Shown here piece after piece: positions 7,760 to 11,475 of a stretch of DNA of 11,475 nt (its first letter is position 1; every line of letters starts with the position of its first letter). The position numbers and the translations under genes are program-made. The notes below the pieces were generated by a model, which saw only the letters and a list, made by a program, of their open reading frames with translations, did no database searches and was not told the DNA's origin. This stretch comes from an uncultured Prevotellaceae bacterium (lineage in GTDB: Bacteria; Bacteroidota; Bacteroidia; Bacteroidales; Muribaculaceae): positions 1 through 11,475 of the forward strand of contig CALAVD010000122.1 of assembly GCA_937892085.1 (NCBI GenBank), in the 5' to 3' direction.

Positions 7760-8159
7760 GGGGCTGACTTGGCTTTGACAGCGTGTTGAGGTGGTAAGTA
7801 AGCATGCAGAGTGACGATGTCTGAGCTCTTTAAATCCATGATATCGACTTATTTAAATGGCGAAAATTCTTACGCTCTCGCTGCTTGATTGAAGCACAGT
7901 AGGTCAGCTTAATCTTTGCCAAGAGTTGCAAAGACGAGACATCACCCGGTGGCCGTTGCTCCGAGGCTTATCGACAAGGTGGTGCTAGCATATCGGGGAT
8001 AGAGGATGACGAGTCTCGAGTCATTCTTGAAATTTAGAGACTAAGCTGCAAGTCGGTAGTCGTGAGCCTGCTTGCAGTCGAAAACCAAGTCACCGACTAA
8101 GCATGTAGAAAGCTTATTAGTTCCACGTTTGGACGAGGGTTCAAACCCCTCCAGCTCCA
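7760..8159 (+). ncRNA. ssrA: Transfer-messenger RNA (tmRNA)
   Basis: tmRNA frees ribosomes stalled on broken mRNAs and adds a degradation tag, working with SmpB, EF-Tu and alanyl-tRNA synthetase. The acceptor stem pairs GGGGCTG (7760-7766) with CAGCTCC (8152-8158) and includes a G3-U70 wobble, the alanine identity mark. The T arm is GAGGG-TTCAAAC-CCCTC (8135-8151), and the discriminator base is A8159. The 3' CCA is not encoded (the DNA continues CTT) and must be added by the nucleotidyltransferase. The mRNA-like part holds the tag frame at 7859-7888. It is a standard one-piece tmRNA of about 400 nt with a promoter upstream and a terminator downstream. Confidence 0.97.
7859..7888 (+). other. 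tmRNA tag reading frame (GENSYALAA)
   Basis: The resume codon GGC (7859-7861) begins Gly-Glu-Asn-Ser-Tyr-Ala-Leu-Ala-Ala, followed by TGA (7886-7888). With the alanine charged on tmRNA itself, the added tag is A-GENSYALAA. The YALAA end is the kind of hydrophobic signal read by ClpXP-type proteases and resembles tags of other Bacteroidetes. Confidence 0.93.
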
Positions 8160-8167
8160 CTTTGAGA

Positions 8168-8202
8168 ACACCAGTAACAGAATTATGTTGCTGGTGTCTT
8201 TT
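8168..8202 (+). terminator. ssrA terminator, overlapping the 3' end of umuC
   Basis: ACACCAGTAACA (8168-8179) pairs with TGTTGCTGGTGT (8186-8197), giving 12 bp with one G-T wobble, a 6-nt loop and a following CTTTT. It begins 8 nt after the mature tmRNA end. The loop contains the umuC stop codon (8183-8185, opposite strand). On the minus strand no T run follows the stem, so it is a weaker stop for umuC. Confidence 0.85.
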
Positions 8203-9523
8203 GTTGCACGGTATCGTCATCTCCTTCTCGCTGGACTATTGGTCTATATGAGCCAATATATCTCGGGTTCATGCCTGTGTAGAAGTGGAGGGTTTTGCTC
8301 TGTGGGGCGATGTGGTTTTGCTGCGGTGCCCATTCGCCTCGGGTGAGGGTGGGAGCGAGCACAATCTGCTTCTTGCAGTAGCGGTTGTTGATTTTGTCGA
8401 TGGCGGTCATTAGTTTTGCCTGCCGCACATCGTTCTCGCCGTTGAAGACGTCGAGCTGGAGCTGGTCGTTACTTTTTATGTCGGTAACCATCACCCCCGC
8501 TTTGCGATAGGCAAAATTGTCTCGGTAGATGTTGTTGAAGGCGAGTAGAGCATGTTTTGCTAAATCCATAGCAGAGGCTGTGTGCGACGGCAGTCTCATA
8601 GAGCAGGAATTGGAATAGAACGGCAGGTCTTGGCGGAAGTGGTCCCCACGGACATAAACCGTCACCACTTGTGCCGCCGAGCCCTCTTGCCGCAACTGCT
8701 GCGCGCATGACTGCGCAAAAGATATTATGGCATCGGCAATGTCTTGTTTCTTGCTTATGACATGACCAAAGGTGCGTGAGTTCATTATGGACTTGTGGGC
8801 GATGTTGACTGAGTTAATGGAAATGCAGTCAATGCCTTTCAGCTCTTGCTGAGTTCTGACGAGATTGATGTTGCCAATGCGTTGAAGATAGGACTGAGGC
8901 AGCATTATAAATTTACCAGCGGTGTCAATACCAATGGTAAGTAGCTTGGCATTGAGCCGCCTGCCAATTCCCCACACGTCGTCGATCTTGATGCGGTTAA
9001 GCACTTGATTGATCTCATAGGTATCGGTTAGGCCTTTTACTCGGTCAATGTTTTTTATGTCCTTTTTAGCCACATGACTGGCAATCTTGGCAAGAGTGCG
9101 AGTTGGTGCAAAACCGATGCTCACTGGCACGCCGACATATTGCTGAATTTTCTTGACTAGTGACGATAATAGTTCGTGATTCTGCTCATCGTCTTCGTAT
9201 GGCAAAGTAAAGAATGCCTCATCAACCGAATAAACTTCGAGGTTTAATGCTGCCTCTCCCAGTATTCGCATGATGCGGTTTGACAGGTCACGATACACGA
9301 TGTGGCGTCCCGAGAGCATGATGACGTTGGCGGGATTGGTGTAGTTTTTCACTTGAAATGCAGGACATCCCATGGGAATGCCCAGCGCCTTGGCCTCATT
9401 GCTTCGCGCAATGACGCAGCCGTCGTTGCCCGATAGCACTACTACCGGTTTGCCATTGAGCGACGGGTTGAACACCCTCTCGCAAGAGACAAAAAAATTA
9501 TTGCAATCGGCTAAGGCATACAT
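8183..9523 (-). CDS. umuC: Error-prone Y-family DNA polymerase V subunit UmuC
   Basis: UmuC is the catalytic subunit of the translesion polymerase UmuD'2C, which copies past damaged bases at the cost of mutations. The 446-residue product begins with the family signature MYALADCNNFFVSCERVF, with metal ligand Asp6. It also has NDGCVIARSNEAKALGIP (33-50) and the catalytic VYSVDEAFF (Asp101, Glu102). A helix-hairpin-helix (DDVWGIGRRLNAKLLTIGI, 181-199) and a little-finger domain (about 245-350) follow. QLQLDVF at 354-360 looks like the sliding-clamp-binding peptide. The start is set by the match to UmuC N termini. umuD lies 109 bp upstream on the same strand and no promoter is seen between them, so they are probably co-transcribed. 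Short tandem repeats end 2 nt before the ATG. The gene converges on ssrA. Confidence 0.96.
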   Translation of the reverse strand: MYALADCNNFFVSCERVFNPSLNGKPVVVLSGNDGCVIARSNEAKALGIPMGCPAFQVKNYTNPANVIMLSGRHIVYRDLSNRIMRILGEAALNLEVYSVDEAFFTLPYEDDEQNHELLSSLVKKIQQYVGVPVSIGFAPTRTLAKIASHVAKKDIKNIDRVKGLTDTYEINQVLNRIKIDDVWGIGRRLNAKLLTIGIDTAGKFIMLPQSYLQRIGNINLVRTQQELKGIDCISINSVNIAHKSIMNSRTFGHVISKKQDIADAIISFAQSCAQQLRQEGSAAQVVTVYVRGDHFRQDLPFYSNSCSMRLPSHTASAMDLAKHALLAFNNIYRDNFAYRKAGVMVTDIKSNDQLQLDVFNGENDVRQAKLMTAIDKINNRYCKKQIVLAPTLTRGEWAPQQNHIAPQSKTLHFYTGMNPRYIGSYRPIVQREGDDDTVQQKTPAT

Positions 9524-9525
9524 AA

Positions 9526-9567
9526 TAAGTGTAAAGCGTTAAGTGTAAAGTGCTAAGTGTAAAGTGT
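9526..9567 (-). repeat. Tandem heptamer array at the umuC start
   Basis: Three 14-bp units, which are six 7-bp units, run end to end. On the umuC strand they read ACACTTT, ACACTTA, GCACTTT, ACACTTA, ACGCTTT, ACACTTA (consensus ACACTTW). The array stops 2 nt before the umuC ATG and so occupies the ribosome-entry region of the mRNA. Confidence 0.9.
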
Positions 9568-9593
9568 GCTTAGGTGACAGCGGCTTTTGCCAT

Positions 9594-9625
9594 TGGCTTG
9601 TAAGCTTGTTTGCTCGTAAGCTCGT
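9594..9625 (-). repeat. Degenerate tandem octamer array
   Basis: Four adjacent 8-bp units on the umuDC strand read ACGAGCTT, ACGAGCAA, ACAAGCTT, ACAAGCCA. The array begins 7 bp after the umuD stop codon and is separate from the heptamer array nearer umuC. Confidence 0.75.
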
Positions 9626-9632
9626 CAGTTTA

Positions 9633-10064
9633 CTAACGATTGAGTTTCTTGATGATATGTGATACAATGCCCCAAATTATGAAATTGCTCTCATTGGGGA
9701 CCTTGATGACGGGGTATTTGCGGTTAGCTGGCACCATAAAGATGCCATCATCGTTGATTAGAATGCGTTTCACGGTGAAATCACCGTCGATGAAACACAC
9801 TGCTATGTCGCCGTCGTGAGGCTGAAGTGAACGGTCAATGATGAGCATGTCTCCCTCATTAATGCCCGAGTCAACCATAGAGTCGCCAATAACTCTCGCA
9901 CAGAACGTGGCTGCGGGATTATTGATTAGTTCATGGTTTAGGTCAACTGAGTCGGCAAACGCACCTTGAGCAGGGCTCGGGAACCCAGCTTGAATGCGAC
10001 TTTCAAATATTTGCAGCTCAATGTCGCTGCTTTCTTCTATTTTCTTTATTTCTAATGTTGCCAT
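9633..10064 (-). CDS. umuD: UmuD, self-cleaving subunit of DNA polymerase V
   Basis: UmuD is a LexA-family (peptidase S24) protein. RecA-coated single-stranded DNA triggers its self-cleavage, and the product UmuD' joins UmuC to form polymerase V. From the ATG at 10064 it has 143 residues (E. coli: 139). The cleavage site is Ala26-Gly27 (QAGFPSPAQG), the catalytic serine is Ser62 (GDSMVDSGI) and the general base is Lys99 (FTVKR). All three are offset by exactly two residues from E. coli Cys24-Gly25, Ser60 and Lys97, which supports this start. The site is Ala-Gly, as in LexA, rather than Cys-Gly. No DNA-binding domain precedes it, so it is not LexA itself. An upstream TTG (10073) overlaps the -7 promoter element and is unlikely to be used. 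umuC follows. Confidence 0.95.
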   Translation of the reverse strand: MATLEIKKIEESSDIELQIFESRIQAGFPSPAQGAFADSVDLNHELINNPAATFCARVIGDSMVDSGINEGDMLIIDRSLQPHDGDIAVCFIDGDFTVKRILINDDGIFMVPANRKYPVIKVPNESNFIIWGIVSHIIKKLNR

Positions 10065-10070
10065 GTGGCG

Positions 10071-10102
10071 CAAAATTACAAAAAATAGTTTGGACTAACA
10101 AC
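10071..10102 (-). promoter_or_regulatory. umuDC promoter next to the start codon
   Basis: On the minus strand TAATTTTG (10078 to 10071) matches the -7 consensus. GTTG (10102 to 10099) sits 20 bp upstream as a 3-of-4 match to the -33 TTTG. The predicted transcript start (about 10064-10068) falls on or just before the umuD ATG. The spacer contains a short inverted repeat, TAGT-N4-ACTA (10086-10097), a possible but weak operator. Confidence 0.6.
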
Positions 10103-10115
10103 AATTATCAGGCAG

Positions 10116-10153
10116 AAAAAGCGAGCCGTCACAGATATTGACAACTCGCTTTT
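10116..10153 (-). terminator. Intrinsic terminator of htpG
   Basis: On the minus strand GCGAGTTGTCA pairs with TGACGGCTCGC (11 bp, two G-U pairs) around the loop ATATCTG, and TTTTTC follows. Flanking AAAA/TTTT extends the stem. It lies 24 bp after the htpG stop and separates htpG from umuDC. Confidence 0.9.
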
Positions 10154-10176
10154 GTGCAATGAGTGTATTATCAGTT

Positions 10177-11475
10177 TTACAGCAAATCTACTGAGCGCTT
10201 GAGGAAGTTGTTGAGGGCTTCGCCTTTAAGCAATCCGTTGCCCAGCAGAGCGATGTCGATAAGCTGCTTAACGGTGTCTTGCCCAGCGGCATAGTTTGTG
10301 ACGATTTCTTCCTTCTTGCCACGCAACTCTTGCGCTTTATCCTCGTTTTTCTTGAGGTCGTCTTTCTTGTCCTCAGGAACTCCCTTGTTGTCCTTATCGA
10401 GGTCGCGGATGGCCTTGATGACGGCATTGGTGGCAGCCAATTCATCATCGATTGGCTTAATCTCGTCCTTAACGGCGGCTACTGCTTGCTCCACAACTCG
10501 CTTGATAAGAGGGTGGTTAGTATTGAGCGTAAAATTGTAGGTCTCGGGGAACTCGCCATAGAAACTCATGCCTGTCTGTATGTTGGCCATTTCCTTCATA
10601 CGGCGCATATACTCGCTCCGGGTAATGATGACTGGGATATTGTTTTCACCCATAGATTGCGTCATCACTTCAAACTCAGTCTTTGGCAACTTAGGCATCT
10701 GGCTCTTGAAGATGGTGTTGATGGCATCAAGCTGACTTGCATTGAGAGTATTGGCTTTCTTGTCTTCTTTTACAATCAGATTGTCTATCACATCACTATC
10801 CACACGGGTGAAACGGCATTTCTCCAATTTCTGTTCCAACATGCTCACCACGGCGATGTCCAATTGTCCATCCATCAATAAAACGTTATAGCCCTTGCTT
10901 GTTGCTCCTTCAATAAAGCTGTACTGTTCGTCCTTATTGTTGGCGTACAAATAAATCAAATTGCCGTCTTTATCGGTTTGGTTATCCTTGATCAAGGTCT
11001 TATATTCATCGAACGTATAATTCTTACCGTCAGTATCTGTAAAGAGAACAAAATCCTTAGCACGATCGTAGAAATCTTCCTGCGTCAGCATACCATAGTC
11101 TATGAAAATCTTTAAGTCATTCCATTTCTCCTCAAATTGTTTACGGTCTTTCTTAAAGATGTCCTGCAAACGGTCTGATACTTTCTTGGTAATATAAGTT
11201 GAGATTTTCTTGACGTTTGAGTCGCTTTGAAGGTATGAACGAGATACGTTCAATGGAATATCTGGGGAATCCAGTACGCCGTGCAGCAATGTCAGAAAGT
11301 CGGGAACAATCCCCTCAACAGAATCAGTTACATATACTTGGTTGCAGTATAGTTGGATCTTGTTCTTGTTTAGTTCCACATTGCTCTTCACTTTCGGGAA
11401 ATACAATATACCTGTCAGGTTAAACGGATAGTCAACATTCAGATGTATCCAGAACAGCGGCTCATCTGACATGGG
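10177..11475 (-). CDS. htpG: Hsp90-family chaperone HtpG, N-terminal part missing
   Basis: HtpG is the bacterial Hsp90, an ATP-driven cytoplasmic dimer that helps fold or protect proteins under stress. The frame is open to the window edge, leaving about 432 C-terminal residues. The ATPase domain with its GHKL motifs lies outside the window. Visible parts are the middle domain (PLFWIHLNVDYPFNLTG, then IPLNVSRSYLQSDSNVKKI, which carries the conserved SR-YLQ stretch with the Arg that contacts ATP) and the C-terminal dimerisation domain ending in NNFLKRSVDLL. A highly charged helical stretch (DDELAATNAVIKAIRDLD through KAQELRGKKEEI) lies about 35-85 residues from the end. There is no MEEVD tail, as expected for bacteria. 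The Met encoded at 11472 is internal (MSDEPLFW), not the start. A strong terminator follows the stop. Confidence 0.95.
   Translation of the reverse strand, partial: PMSDEPLFWIHLNVDYPFNLTGILYFPKVKSNVELNKNKIQLYCNQVYVTDSVEGIVPDFLTLLHGVLDSPDIPLNVSRSYLQSDSNVKKISTYITKKVSDRLQDIFKKDRKQFEEKWNDLKIFIDYGMLTQEDFYDRAKDFVLFTDTDGKNYTFDEYKTLIKDNQTDKDGNLIYLYANNKDEQYSFIEGATSKGYNVLLMDGQLDIAVVSMLEQKLEKCRFTRVDSDVIDNLIVKEDKKANTLNASQLDAINTIFKSQMPKLPKTEFEVMTQSMGENNIPVIITRSEYMRRMKEMANIQTGMSFYGEFPETYNFTLNTNHPLIKRVVEQAVAAVKDEIKPIDDELAATNAVIKAIRDLDKDNKGVPEDKKDDLKKNEDKAQELRGKKEEIVTNYAAGQDTVKQLIDIALLGNGLLKGEALNNFLKRSVDLL

Noticed and set aside
8140..8162. A separate tRNA gene ending near 8160
   Set aside because: The T arm and acceptor strand pair with GGGGCTG at 7760-7766, about 390 nt upstream. 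They are the tRNA-like part of tmRNA, and no anticodon arm exists.
9526..9625. CRISPR-like array between umuC and umuD
   Set aside because: The repeats are only 7-8 bp, adjacent without spacers, and no cas gene is present. They are simple tandem repeats.
10071..10073. TTG at 10073 as the umuD start
   Set aside because: It overlaps the -7 promoter element. The ATG three codons later gives a better match to UmuD numbering.
11470..11472. ATG at 11472 as the htpG start
   Set aside because: The frame continues to the window edge, and the following sequence is Hsp90 middle domain, so the ATPase domain must lie outside the window.

Overview
The window looks like the chromosome of a gut-type member of the Bacteroidota, most likely the order Bacteroidales. 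Promoter-like sites match the Bacteroidetes consensus (TTTG, about 20 bp, TAnnTTTG). No start codon has a convincing Shine-Dalgarno site. The tmRNA tag ends in YALAA, and the RecQ, RecJ, HtpG and dockerin-bearing subtilase proteins read like Bacteroidales family members. The species cannot be named from the sequence alone. No mobile element, prophage, CRISPR array or defence island is visible, and most genes are housekeeping or stress-response genes.

Left part (1-3567, + strand): the 3' part of a TPR-repeat protein gene ends at a strong intrinsic terminator. A near-consensus promoter starts inside that terminator's T tract and drives a secreted S8 (subtilisin-like) protease with a C-terminal dockerin. 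Next is a 455-bp gap (3568-4022) with no convincing gene. It holds a near-perfect promoter and roughly 175 bp of potentially structured RNA ending in a long imperfect hairpin plus T5. This is either a small RNA or a long leader of the gene that follows.

Middle (4023-8202, + strand): recJ (single-strand-specific 5'-3' exonuclease) and recQ (3'-5' helicase) overlap by 17 bp. They form a natural pair for processing broken or stalled DNA. The RecQ has the Bacteroidetes-type layout, with about 160 residues inserted between the helicase core and the zinc cysteines. After recQ comes ssrA, the one-piece tmRNA for trans-translation (tag GENSYALAA), with its own promoter and terminator.

Right part (8183-11475, - strand): read in the direction of transcription, this is htpG (Hsp90, 5' end outside the window), a strong terminator, then umuD-umuC (DNA polymerase V, error-prone translesion synthesis). 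The umuD promoter lies so close to the ATG that the mRNA may be leaderless. The 109-bp umuD-umuC spacer holds two short tandem-repeat arrays, one ending 2 nt before the umuC start codon. umuC converges on ssrA, and its stop codon lies in the loop of the ssrA terminator.

Functionally the window groups DNA repair and damage tolerance (RecJ, RecQ, UmuDC) with ribosome rescue (tmRNA) and protein quality control (HtpG). The observations most worth checking are the structured RNA upstream of recJ, the repeat arrays at the umuC start and the possibly leaderless umuD transcript.
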